Shown here: one piece after another, positions 55,677 through 64,000 of the stretch
How positions within the stretch are numbered: the first letter of the stretch is position 1
How the letters are laid out: each line of letters starts with the position of its first letter
Assembly (NCBI GenBank): GCA_047967505.1
Contig: CM106541.1
DNA from: Dipteris shenzhenensis
Taxonomy: Eukaryota; Polypodiophyta; Polypodiopsida; Gleicheniales
Direction: 5' to 3' (one strand)
DNA length: 64,000 nt
Program-made: the position numbers and the translations under genes
The notes under the pieces: generated by a model
The model's input: the letters and a program-made list of their open reading frames with translations, nothing else
Told to the model about the DNA's origin: nothing
Databases searched by the model: none

Positions 55677-56772
55677 GGTCCTCTTTGACCCCTCTCTCGG
55701 GAACTTGGCGTTTTTGGCTAAGGTTTGAAAAATAAGAAAATTTCACCAGAGGTTTGATGCTGTATGAGCTCCTCAGAGGGAGCTCTATGAGACGCTGGGG
55801 GTCAGCCGCACAAGGGAAACCACAGCTGGACAAGTTGGGCAAAATCCCTTGAGTGGCATGTGAATGGGAAAGGGGCTTTGAATATCAGTGAAAAACACTG
55901 TCAGATAGGCAAAAACATGCACTAAAAAAATTAAAAAAAAGCAAAAAAATGTCTTGTTTCTGAGATCCTTGGGCTAGATCCTCGCGGGGATCTGTCGACA
56001 TCTGCGCGGGGATCTCGGTCAAATTTTAGGGTGGGGATCTCGGCCAGGCTAATCCTGAGATCCACGTTGACCTCGAGATTCACGTTGACTTTTGAGATCT
56101 ACGCATGGATCTGAGATCCTCGCGTGGATCTCGCGTCAAAATTTTTGAATTAATTGTGTCAAAAAATTCAATAAATGCATCCAACACGTGTTAGGAGATC
56201 TACGCGTGGATCTTGGGAGATCCGCACGTGGATCTACCTCAGGATTCGCACGGGGAACTCAACGGCTCTGACCAGATCCGCATGGGGATCTTGCAAATTC
56301 GCACAAGGAAATTCGCAAATTTATGTCGGGAACTCGTCGGTAGATTCGCGCATGGATTATCGAAGATCCGTGCGAGGATCTGATCAGATCTACGCGTGGA
56401 TCTCAAGCTTGATAGAGAATTTTGGCCTGTTTTTCGTCGCTCCGATTCCGTTCATTTTGACATCTATTTTTAAGTTTTTTCAATTCTGTGATTTGCTGGG
56501 GGGTAGAGGGGGAACTAATCTAAGCATTCATAACGAAAAAACATGAAAAAGACACACAAAACTTGGATGGACGGAATTTTTGAAAATTTCCATCCGTTTC
56601 TATTTCTAAATTCTGTTGAAAAAAGGTTAAAAAACGTGATTCTGTTGGTTTTTTGTGGGGTTCTTCTTCACTAGTGCTTTAGCAATGCTACCGGCCTACT
56701 CTACGTGTGATCTAAGCTAATTCTATCGCCAACAACCTCCTAAAAAAGGCTCAAAACATTATCCAGCCCTCT

Positions 56773-56803
<31 letters not shown>

Positions 56804-56889
56804 CTACGCCTCCACCACTAGCTCCTCTCGGAGCTAGGCAATGGGTTTATCGAAGGAAAGACTACAATGGAGTGGGACGAGCATCCACT
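55677..56889 (-). repeat. Element B leader, second copy, with GATC palindrome cluster
   Basis: Homologous to 2482-3288 but with an extra segment (about 55810-56230). At least eight degenerate copies of GATCYRCGCGNGGATC lie between 55977 and 56405, for example GATCCTCGCGGGGATC at 55977 and GATCTACGCGTGGATC at 56198 and 56388. A CT microsatellite lies at 56775-56803. Confidence 0.7.
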
Positions 56890-57022
56890 CCCCGACACAG
56901 CGGCGCTAAAAATGTTACGCAAGGGACCTACCAGAAGATAACATGTCGTGGGGAAGGGGATGCAACACCGTGGAGGTGCTCAGGATCTCCAGCCGCTCGC
57001 CATAGATCGAGGATCGCCTCCA
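56890..57022 (-). mobile_element. Primer site and truncated LTR of the second element B copy
   Basis: The primer site (about 56890-56907) carries one change (GGCGCTA). The LTR starts TGTTACGC at 56913 and matches 3312-3421, then breaks off at CGCCTCCA/ACAAG. The rest of the LTR is missing. Confidence 0.75.
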
Positions 57023-57023
57023 A

Positions 57024-57414
57024 CAAGTTGCTATACTTACACATTGTGTATGTTTGGAGTATGAAGCCTGAAGAAAGAGCGACAACTTCTATTGAAAAGA
57101 TTGAAGCTCTTTTGTCTAGCATGGGTTTGCACAGAGGAAACGTCACACTTCAGAAAGATGCACAATTGTATGGGGTTTCAACAAATCTTCCATGTAAATT
57201 ATCCATGGGTGTTGCAAAGGCTCGGAGATTTTTATCTAATCATGGTAAAAATCAGCTCAGCCTAGCTTGGTGTTTTTCGAAGCCATTGTGTGGGTGTACA
57301 ACAAATTTAGAAGCTAATCCTAATGTAAGAAATATGTCAACATGTGTCTTGAGAGCACTCGACAAACTAGCAAAGATTTTACATCAAGCTTCTATGAATG
57401 AAAGCGATGTATAA
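57024..57414 (+). CDS. Unrecognised open frame beside a truncated LTR
   Basis: The frame open across 57024-57414 encodes about 128 residues unrelated to the LTR sequence before it: YVWSMKPEERATTSIEKIEA, then LSMGVAKARRFLSNHGKNQL and CVLRALDKLAKILHQASMNE. An ATG is available at 57062. The composition looks protein-like, but I do not recognise it, and the start is cut by the LTR junction. It may be the remnant of a host or transposon gene whose 5' part was displaced. Confidence 0.3.
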
Positions 57415-58425
57415 TTGTTTAAGGATACTATCACCCTGTTTACTCAAGCCATTGTGGATGGATGGGGTAAAACACATAACCCATTACATGGTATGTCAAC
57501 CTCACCTATTGGTTTTATTGCATGTAATTTGTTTATTTTCTCTTGAAAGTCAAGTATCGTATTGGTGGATGCAGCACATTGTATATGCTCATGGTCTGTG
57601 GTTTATGAAGAAGTATCGTTATTATAATGTTTGTAGCGCAAGGTATGGAGAAGTCACATTACAGACCACGAGGTGCATATTTTAAAAGTACGTGTCATGG
57701 GGGTGGAGTTAGTTGAAGCAATGTGCTCCATGAAATGTTTTAATGGTTCTATCGTGGAATTATTGGCTCTTATTATACAAGGGAGAAAGCTTGGTGGACG
57801 TAATTACGTCAAGCCAGTTTCCAAGCAAACATAATTAAGAGGCACGTATCTTGAAAATCTTCACATGCAGCACAAAAACATAAACAGTGGGTGGCCAAAA
57901 GAATATGTTTAGGAAAATGGTGGATTAAACCACCTTCCTCTTAACATTTTCCAATGTTAACAATGTGAACAACATGCACATTTTGGATCTAGGCATACAA
58001 TATCATGACACATGATATTAAAATTTTTGGCTATGCATATTTGCAATCATTATTATGATATTCAGTTTCAATAACACCAATGTCAAGGATTCAAATTTAC
58101 CAATGAACCATTTCACTTCACGTGTTTGGTGCTGATTTTCTTAGAGACTTTGCAAAATATATGTCAAGAAGATCAATTGTAACTTGGCATTTGTTTTTAT
58201 TTAAAAAAGAGTGGCCTTTATTATAAAAAACCAAGGGTTAGAAAAAATAAGGCCTTAATTAAATTTATTAAGACTAAGGCCTTAATTAATGGTATATTTA
58301 AACAGGTGGCCTAATTAAGGCTTTATTAAAACTAAAGCCTTTTTTAAAGTAACAAATATACTAAGGCAAAACTAAAGCCTAATAAGAAGGCAATTACATC
58401 CATGACTTTTTTCTTCATGTCAACC
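57415..58425. other. No gene; AT-rich with AAGGCCTTAATTA words
   Basis: Broken frames only (for example MCSMKCFNGSIVELLALIIQ near 57720), none assignable. 58240-58390 repeats variants of (A)AAGGCCTTAATTAA and ACTAAAGCCT in both orientations. Confidence 0.4.
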
Positions 58426-59488
58426 ATAGCAAGGATGAAGCAAATAGGTAGAACAACTAATCCTGAATCGCATGCTCGCATGGAGGCACTCAATAGAATG
58501 TTAGAGGAAAGGCGGTGACAAAACCTAGAAGAGCATTAGAGAGATGAAGAAGACGACAAAGCTACCACCGTAGCAGAGACGTACTCAGAGGAACAACAAC
58601 AATTTCTTTACGAGGCCACTAGGGGAGGGGATGAAGAGGAGGGACGTGCATGGCAAAGTAACCTGCCGACATGGAAGCATTTGTCCATGCAGTGGAGGCA
58701 CAAAGGAAAGCAAGAATTGAGAAAGTGAGGACTATACAACAAAATATGCGACCATGGGGTGATAATCCCCCTAATTTGCCTAATGCAAGGATTGTAATAA
58801 CGGGAGGAAAGACACTTCCTCTTAGACCACCAAAAGCTCAGGAAGAAGTGTCCCCACAAGGCTAGGAAGAAGCGGCCCCATAAGGAGAGGAAGAAGCGGC
58901 TCCACAAACCCAAGAAGAAGTGAGGCCCAATGTAGGAGGTCAAAGACAATCTCAAAGCTTTCTAACAAGGAAGTGGAAAAGGAGTGGAGGCATTAGATGT
59001 AGTGGCGGCAGTGAAGGTGGAAGTGATGTTGGTAGAGGCAGTGCTAGAGGCAATGGCGATGGTGGACAAGGTGGAAGAATCAACAAAGGTGGTGGCAGAT
59101 GCGGCAGTGGTGGTAGGCTGCAAAGATGGTGGTGTGGAAATGGAGGCGGCGGCAGAGGCAACAGTGTAAATCCTCCAAGGAGATATTGCATGAAGCTAGG
59201 GAGGAGACAACTTCTGGAAATCAAAAGTTCCAAAAGTCTATGGACCTAATTACTCCAAAAGGTGCTTTCGCTTGTGTGGTCAGAGAGATTTTGCATAAAT
59301 ACAAGAGTGATGTTCGAATGGCATCAGCTGCACTAGATGCCCTACAGGAGCGTGCAAAGCAGGTAGTAATTTCACTTTTTGAAGACACACAACTATGTGC
59401 GATACATGAAAAGAGAGTGACCATCATGGACATGGATATACACCTTGCAAAGTGCATAGGGGGTGAACCTTCCCTGTTTCAATTATGA
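58426..59488 (+). pseudogene. Divergent histone H3-like gene (possibly CENH3-type), degenerate
   Basis: The frame ending at 59488 has FQKSMDLITPKGAFACVVRE, then KYKSDVRMASAALDALQERA, SLFEDTQLCAIHEKRVTIMD and MDIHLAKCIGGEPS. This is the H3 histone fold from alpha-N to alpha-3. The QKS-DL-IP start and IGG end recall plant CENH3. Loop 1 has ordinary H3 length, which argues against a typical CENH3. A shifted frame just upstream has NPPRRYCMKLGRRQLLEIK, compatible with the alpha-N lead-in. Before it come a Gly-rich tail and QEEV/EEAAP repeats with two stops (58671-59249). At 58426 ATA-GCA-AGG gives ARMKQIGRTT, similar to the H3 start ARTKQTARKS, with ATG changed to ATA. Confidence 0.6.
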
Positions 59489-60060
59489 CATGATTGTTGT
59501 ATTTCCAATTTCGTTAAAGCAATCAATGTATATATTTTCATGGAATGTCAATGCAACTTGCAAATTTTCCATGTCATGTCTATTGTCGTGGATGATGGAT
59601 GCCGTGCCTGACGCAAACTAGTGTTTGTGTTTGTCAATATGGATACAAATCCATGAATTTCAAGAGAAATGATGCAAACTAGTGTTTGTGTTTGTCAAGA
59701 TAGTGACCCTTTTGGAGGCCTTCCTCTCCCACATATTAGAATCCTCAGAATCATCAGATCAAGGAGCACCGACAAAGTCTTATTTATAATACTGCTAAAT
59801 ATGAGTGGATATGTCTAGTAGATGAGTGAGTCTCATATGCAAAAGGACCTTGCCGAGTACCTGAGGCGATAGAAGACGAGCACTTGTGAGAAGTGGCCCG
59901 AGCACCAATAAGCCTTGACCGAATTTCAATCCGAGAAGCAGAAGAACGACGTTCAGTGCCACTTCTTCCTAAAGATATGCCCATAACTTGCGACATGATG
60001 CCACAAACTACATCTGTTTCCCATCGACAAACTCCAAGGGTGTACAAAGGTTCACCAGGC
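59489..60060. other. No gene recognised
   Basis: Downstream of the histone-like frame. The phrase AAACTAGTGTTTGTGTTTGTCAA occurs twice in part (about 59618 and 59677). A plus frame around 59830-60050 looks protein-like (EVARAPISLDRISIREAEER) but could not be assigned. Confidence 0.3.
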
Positions 60061-60103
60061 TCATAACTATGTAGTGGCTATTGTAGTCACTACATAGTTA
60101 TGA
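60061..60103. repeat. Near-perfect hairpin with 3-nt loop
   Basis: TCATAACTATGTAGTG (60061-60076) pairs with CACTACATAGTTATGA (60088-60103). The inner GCTA/TAGT extends the stem with one G-T wobble to a TTG loop. A third partial direct copy ATAACTATGTAGTGG follows at 60103-60117. Confidence 0.9.
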
Positions 60104-60162
60104 TAACTATGTAGTGGAATCCATAATTTGTAGTTAAGAACCGTGTTGATTGCATAACTACC

Positions 60163-61245
60163 TTGGGGTGTGTATCTCTGAATTTCTTGACAGAAGATCG
60201 GTGGTTGTCACTGCTTCCAACATTCTTGGAGGGGTTGGCTCAAGTGTGGTATGAGGAGCAACCTGAGGCAATTCGACAAAGCTGGCCCCACTTGACTACA
60301 ACATTGGTGCAAAATTTTGGCAAGGAGGAAGAGAAGGAGACTGTGCACCTACAGGTTGCAAACCTCAATCAGTTGAATGGTGAGATGGTGCGACGGTATG
60401 TGGACCAAGCGATCGGGCTACTAGACCGCTTGAACACGACGCAATCGGAAAATCTTGGATTCCAAGATGGAATGATGCAGTATGTGCTTAGTCACCTGAT
60501 CAATGGAGCTCATGATGAGTTCTGCCTCAAACTCAAATGGAAGAACCCCGACACCATCGCACGAGCACAAGAGATTGCACTGAAGTTCGACAAGATTCAG
60601 TCGGACCCAGCTTCACAAAGGTTCCTGCCCCCTCTACCTCATCAATTCCTTCCTCAACTACCTAGTCCTTACCCTCAACCTCCTCCTCGATTCCAACCAC
60701 CTCCCGTGCCTCAACATTACCCTCCTCATCATCCCCCTCCTCATCCCTCTCCTCAATACCCCCAGCATCGGCCTCATCTAGCACCCCAGCCGAGGGGGCC
60801 CCTTCTTCCTATTCCGACCGACCTACCTTCAGAGGCACCAAACGTCAACAACATAGCCAAGGCATTGAGGCTTGAGTTGGTAAATATCAAGCGTCCAGAC
60901 AATCAAGCTCCTAGAGATCTAGCAAATGTGGTATGTTATGAGTTCCACCAGAAAGGGCACTATCGCATCGAGTGCCCAAATGTACCACGAGTGAATCTTT
61001 TAGACGAGTCGGATGCAAAAGATTCAAAAATCAAAGTCCTTTACTTGGGCAAGAGAAGCCGCAATGTAGATACCACCGAACGATGGCCCAGACGACCAAA
61101 GAAAAGAGTGACTATTGTGGAGCCAAAAGATGTAGAAATGTCGATGCCACCCGCAGAGAAGAGCAAATCATCGAGATCGAGGAAGAGCAATGGAGTCCTT
61201 CAGATTTCTCGATCAGCACTGGGCAAGAAGACTACACTGTGGTAA
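60163..61245 (+). CDS. Gypsy gag (Pro-rich) with altered zinc knuckle
   Basis: 360 codons. A gag core lies at residues about 10-135 (LPTFLEGLAQVWYEEQPEAI, then LTTTLVQNFGKEEEKETVHL and ANLNQLNGEMVRRYVDQAIG). A Pro/His-rich linker spans about 150-225. The zinc knuckle is CYEFHQKGHYRIEC (about 269), in which the second Cys is Phe, so zinc binding is doubtful. A basic tail follows. The frame is open, but the start is uncertain because the N-terminus looks truncated. The protease of the same element is at 61413-61745. It is not closely similar to the gags of elements A, B or D. Confidence 0.75.
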   Translation: MGCVSLNFLTEDRWLSLLPTFLEGLAQVWYEEQPEAIRQSWPHLTTTLVQNFGKEEEKETVHLQVANLNQLNGEMVRRYVDQAIGLLDRLNTTQSENLGFQDGMMQYVLSHLINGAHDEFCLKLKWKNPDTIARAQEIALKFDKIQSDPASQRFLPPLPHQFLPQLPSPYPQPPPRFQPPPVPQHYPPHHPPPHPSPQYPQHRPHLAPQPRGPLLPIPTDLPSEAPNVNNIAKALRLELVNIKRPDNQAPRDLANVVCYEFHQKGHYRIECPNVPRVNLLDESDAKDSKIKVLYLGKRSRNVDTTERWPRRPKKRVTIVEPKDVEMSMPPAEKSKSSRSRKSNGVLQISRSALGKKTTLW

Positions 61246-61412
61246 GTGACATCGCCCAACAACCCTTGAACATTACCTTGCCACAACTACTAGCACTGAG
61301 ACCTCGAGTGAGACATGAGCTCCAACAAAGTATCTTGACTTGGAAGCTGAAGAGGGCCAAGGTATGAGAGATATCAACTCTCTCAGAAGACATTGATCGG
61401 CACCCGTATGCA

Positions 61413-61745
61413 ATGGATATGATAATCGATAATTGCCGAATCAAGGGTGTCTGTGTGGATGGTGGCGCCACTTGCAATGTGATGGTACCACGTATAATGA
61501 AGAAGCTAAACCTGAAGTGCACAAGGAAATCTTCCATGCGTATCAAAGTAGCGGATGGTCGACGTCTCCCAACATTGGGTGTCATCGAGGACCTTCCCAT
61601 CACCATCAATGGAGTGACGATGACGGTGAGCTTCTACATCGTGGACATTAAGGACACTAGGAAGAATTATCCAGCGATATTGGGACGGCCATGGCTGCGT
61701 CGGAGTGATGCAGGGAGCTGGTCACATGTTGTTTGGATCCTCTAA
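61413..61745 (+). pseudogene. Gypsy aspartic protease fragment
   Basis: The frame reads CRIKGVCVDGGATCNVMVPR, then IMKKLNLKC, RIKVADGRRLPTLG and YPAILGRPWLRR. VDGGATCNVM is the active-site loop (the D-S/T-G motif in its plant gypsy D-G-G-A form) and ILGRPWL is the C-terminal signature. It stops at 61745 with no RT following. Between gag and protease there is a frameshift and a TGA (61365-61367). Confidence 0.8.
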
Positions 61746-61843
61746 GGAGAAAATCCCCGTGCAACCCGGAGCCTCGGCCTCAGAAGAGAGAGAAGAACTT
61801 GATTCGGGCACCACTTCCACAACCAGATCGGAGGCTAGTGAAG

Positions 61844-61947
61844 TGGGAGGAGGCCAAGGGAGATCCATGAGCTTGTTGGGGGAATGAGGCTTGCTGATGA
61901 CTAGGTGGTCGTGAGGGAGCTCATGGATCTCCCTTGGCCTCCTCCCA
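61844..61947. repeat. Perfect 30-bp inverted repeat
   Basis: 61844-61873 (TGGGAGGAGGCCAAGGGAGA and the next 10 bases) is the exact reverse complement of 61918-61947, with a 44-bp loop. GTGGTCGTGAGG-like words recur nearby at 61905, 61956 and 62006. The hairpin lies just past the truncated gypsy protease. Confidence 0.93.
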
Positions 61948-62047
61948 ATGACCAAGTGGTTGTTGGGAGAATGAGGCCGTTGGAGGTCCGTTGGCTCTTT
62001 AATGACCACGTGGTTGTGAGGTAGACATGGATGCACTATGATACATA

Positions 62048-62852
62048 ATATTATGCATTTGCAATGTTTTATTTGGAATTGTAATCGTCGGCCTATATAG
62101 GAGAAGTCATCCTTCTATATGATAATATATTCTTTTCCTTTCTTGATTTGATTATAAAGTCGTTTAATATATAACGAACCAATAGCACGAAATAATGCAA
62201 ATTGGACTCACAATCATTGCCGTTGTTGGTTAAAGTAATTCTATTTTAGAAAATGGGATTGTAAAGATGCACAACAATTTATTTATTTTTAATTCCTTTA
62301 TTTTCGTCTATATTCGCGCCTATAATCGCGTTTATAAGCCAGTAACACCTATCTCATTAATTTTGGATTGGTGCACTGTCCAAATTCATTTTGTGAGATA
62401 ATTTTGGATAAAGCATTTAAAAAAAAGAGACTCTTATAAAACAAAACTTTGAGTCTAAAAAATCAAATTAGAAAAAATGACGTGACATGTTATTAAAACT
62501 AGAGTACATTAAAAAAAGAGGACATCACATTGTTAAAAGAGACAAAAAGTAAGATTTCAAATTAGAAAAAATGGCATGACATATTACTAAAACTAGAGTA
62601 CATTTAAAAAAAAGCATGACACATTTGTACAAGAAGTAGATCATGTAACTCAAAGCCATATGGTGTCCAAAAACACCTTCCATTAGCTCAGCCTAGAAGA
62701 TCTCATCTTTGTCTCTCTTGTCTATTACAACTTTACATTAGAGAACTAAATTTAAGTCTTTGTGGAATGTAGTTTCATTTCTTGTCTATTACAATTACTT
62801 TAGAAAACACGTCTCTATGGAATTAAATTTCCATCACTTGACTATTATGTCA
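62048..62852. other. No gene; AT-rich
   Basis: Strongly AT-rich. One internal near-repeat (AAATTAGAAAAAATGRCRTG...ATTAMTAAAACTAGAGTACA) appears at about 62463-62520 and 62556-62610. No coding frame is supported. Confidence 0.4.
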
Positions 62853-63432
62853 TCAGAGAGAGCATATGTCCTCGAAAGTGCCTACTATGGCATTGGCTTC
62901 ATGAAAACAAGCAGACTTTAAACCTACAGGCCATGCGTAACCAGGGTTGGCATCGCAAATCTCCTCACAGACTCTCCTCACAACCTGTTTCGAATCTTCC
63001 ACCGACTTGTGAGCATTCAACAACTCTTCTTTTCTCTCTTGGCTTTCCTCATCTTTACCATTTTTTTCAATACAGCTTCTAGCCACCGCCATATCCTGTA
63101 CGAAAATTTAACTCGTTAGCATAAGAAGTACGTGATTAAAAGAAGCGAAAAAGAAAGCTAGGGATATTCACCTCTTCTACTGAGTTCAAATCAAGCAGCC
63201 ATGTGCGTAACATATCCTCCTCGAATGATTTTCCCTTCATTGGTCCATACAAAAGGGATCTAAGACAAAATTTAAGTTCAGTAAATGAAGTCGTGTAATA
63301 ACTAGTCATTGTCTTAGAGGGAAAGTGGGAGAACGAGAGTGAGGGAGCGATAGCAAGGGATGTACAGTGAGTCGCCCCTCCTTCAAGAGTGATAGAAAGT
63401 GAGGGAAGACGTAAAGTGAAAGACGAATACAA
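62853..63432 (-). CDS. Small two-exon gene, family unknown
   Basis: On the minus strand an exon ending TTGGACCTGAACTCAGTAGA-type codons (LLDLNSVEE, ending 63172) is followed by a 76-nt GT-AG intron. The intron has donor GTGAAT and acceptor TTTTCGTACAG (63171-63096). The second exon (63095-62853) keeps the frame: DMAVARSCIEKNGKDEESQE, then ELLNAHKSVEDSKQVVRRVC and GLKSACFHEANAIVGTFEDI, ending at a stop at 62853. A start at ATG 63222 (MKGKSFEEDMLRTW) gives about 98 residues. Another ATG at 63432 is open but its sequence looks like leader. A further acceptor-like TTTTGTCTTAG lies at about 63260. No domain is recognised. The protein is charged, with two Cys in RRVCEEICDAN. Confidence 0.45.
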
Positions 63433-63562
63433 GTTAATGAGAAGGACTAGGATGTAAGAAATAAGAGAGTATTTGTGGAAGGACTAGGATGGAAGAATAC
63501 AAGTGCACTAAGGCACGATGTGTTCGCTATGATAAGGATAAGGGTTGGAATAAAGTGAGTGA

Positions 63563-63680
63563 AGCATTGGGAATGCTCTACTTTAAGTGAGTGGAGACTA
63601 TCCAACTGAATAAAATTTTGCAGAGCATTGGGAATGCTGTACTTTAAGTGAGTGGAGCATTGGGAATTGATACTTTGGAG
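63563..63680. repeat. Three partial tandem copies of a 34-bp word
   Basis: AGCATTGGGAATGCTCTACT followed by TTAAGTGAGTGGAG lies at 63563-63596 and, with one change, at 63624-63657. A third truncated copy begins at 63656 (AGCATTGGGAATTGATACTT). Confidence 0.85.
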
Positions 63681-64000
63681 TGAAATATATTATAAATATT
63701 ACATCATCACATATTCATATCAAAATTCTCATCACACAAGGTTATATTTCCAAATAATCACAACATCACACATTCATATCATAAAATTGTGTGCATGAAA
63801 TAAATATATAAATATCATGACTAAATGCCACTTAAGTAATAAGTCACAAATTGGTGTATAATCAACAAAAACAACATCATGATTCATACATTGCAACAAA
63901 TAAATGTCAACCATAATATTCATGGAATAAACAACATCAGGAGAATATGCTCCTCCTGCATATATACAAACACAACATCATACATGCATCACAACTCTTC
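63681..64000. other. No gene; AT-rich with CACAT/ACATCA words
   Basis: Low-complexity AT-rich end of the window with recurring ACATCACACATTCATATCA and AACAACATCA words. Nothing further is supported. Confidence 0.4.

Overview
The window looks like repeat-dense nuclear DNA of a land plant. Nearly all recognisable coding sequence belongs to plant-type transposable elements: Ty1/copia, Ty3/gypsy with tRNA-Asp or tRNA-iMet primer sites, an L1-like LINE, and Helitrons. The few host-like pieces are a POLTERGEIST-type PP2C N-terminus, an F-box, a histone H3-like gene and two small intron-containing genes. Three features are compatible with a non-seed plant: low gene density, Helitrons with APE-like or GIY-YIG nuclease pieces, and unusual gypsy gags. 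This cannot be settled from sequence alone. No rRNA, tRNA gene or CRISPR array was seen.

Layout, left: 1-313 is the 5' LTR and primer site of a minus-strand copia element leaving the left edge. 1385-2017 is a gypsy RT/RNase H scrap. 2040-8042 holds two related minus-strand gypsy elements (B and A), with LTRs at 3312-3960 and 7483-8042, tRNA-Asp primer sites, long leaders full of short palindromes, and gag but little or no pol. From 8043 a plus-strand Helitron Rep/helicase pseudogene begins. Its 3' half, an F-box fragment and the 3' half of a minus-strand gypsy pol form a 4.69-kb unit tandemly duplicated at 8785-13477 and 13478-18175. Copy 2 alone later received a copia LTR (14344-14695) flanked by a 5-bp target duplication. 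The gypsy pol continues to 20476 and is followed by LINE remains (20480-22140, 23000-23803).

Middle: 24952-27095 is an unclassified, transposase-like degenerate gene. It is joined abruptly to a nearly intact but 5'-truncated copia element (27096-31352), which interrupts a second copia element (31353-34888). An APE-type endonuclease fragment lies at 35319-35932. The most unusual locus is a minus-strand Helitron-like element at 36580-42077. It has a HUH Rep, a PIF1-type helicase, an intron-containing C-terminal extension of unknown nature, and a GIY-YIG nuclease domain in the same frame. Upstream of it lie a PP2C (POLTERGEIST-like) first-exon fragment (43091-43790) and a higher-order tandem repeat carrying five TATA-like boxes (44318-46200). 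That repeat stops about 260 bp before an unrecognised, probably spliced gene (46463-47470).

Right: a TRIM-like direct-repeat pair (49134-50128), another gypsy gag with an 834-bp LTR (53100-55140), a second copy of the element B 5' end (55436-57022), a divergent histone H3-like (possibly CENH3-type) pseudogene (58426-59488), a plus-strand gypsy gag/protease (60163-61745), a 30-bp perfect inverted repeat (61844-61947), and a small two-exon gene on the minus strand (62853-63432). Most genes here are transposon remnants that do not work together. The functional relations that can be proposed are the Helitron with its possible cargo and repeats, and the repeat array acting as promoter DNA for the 46463 gene.
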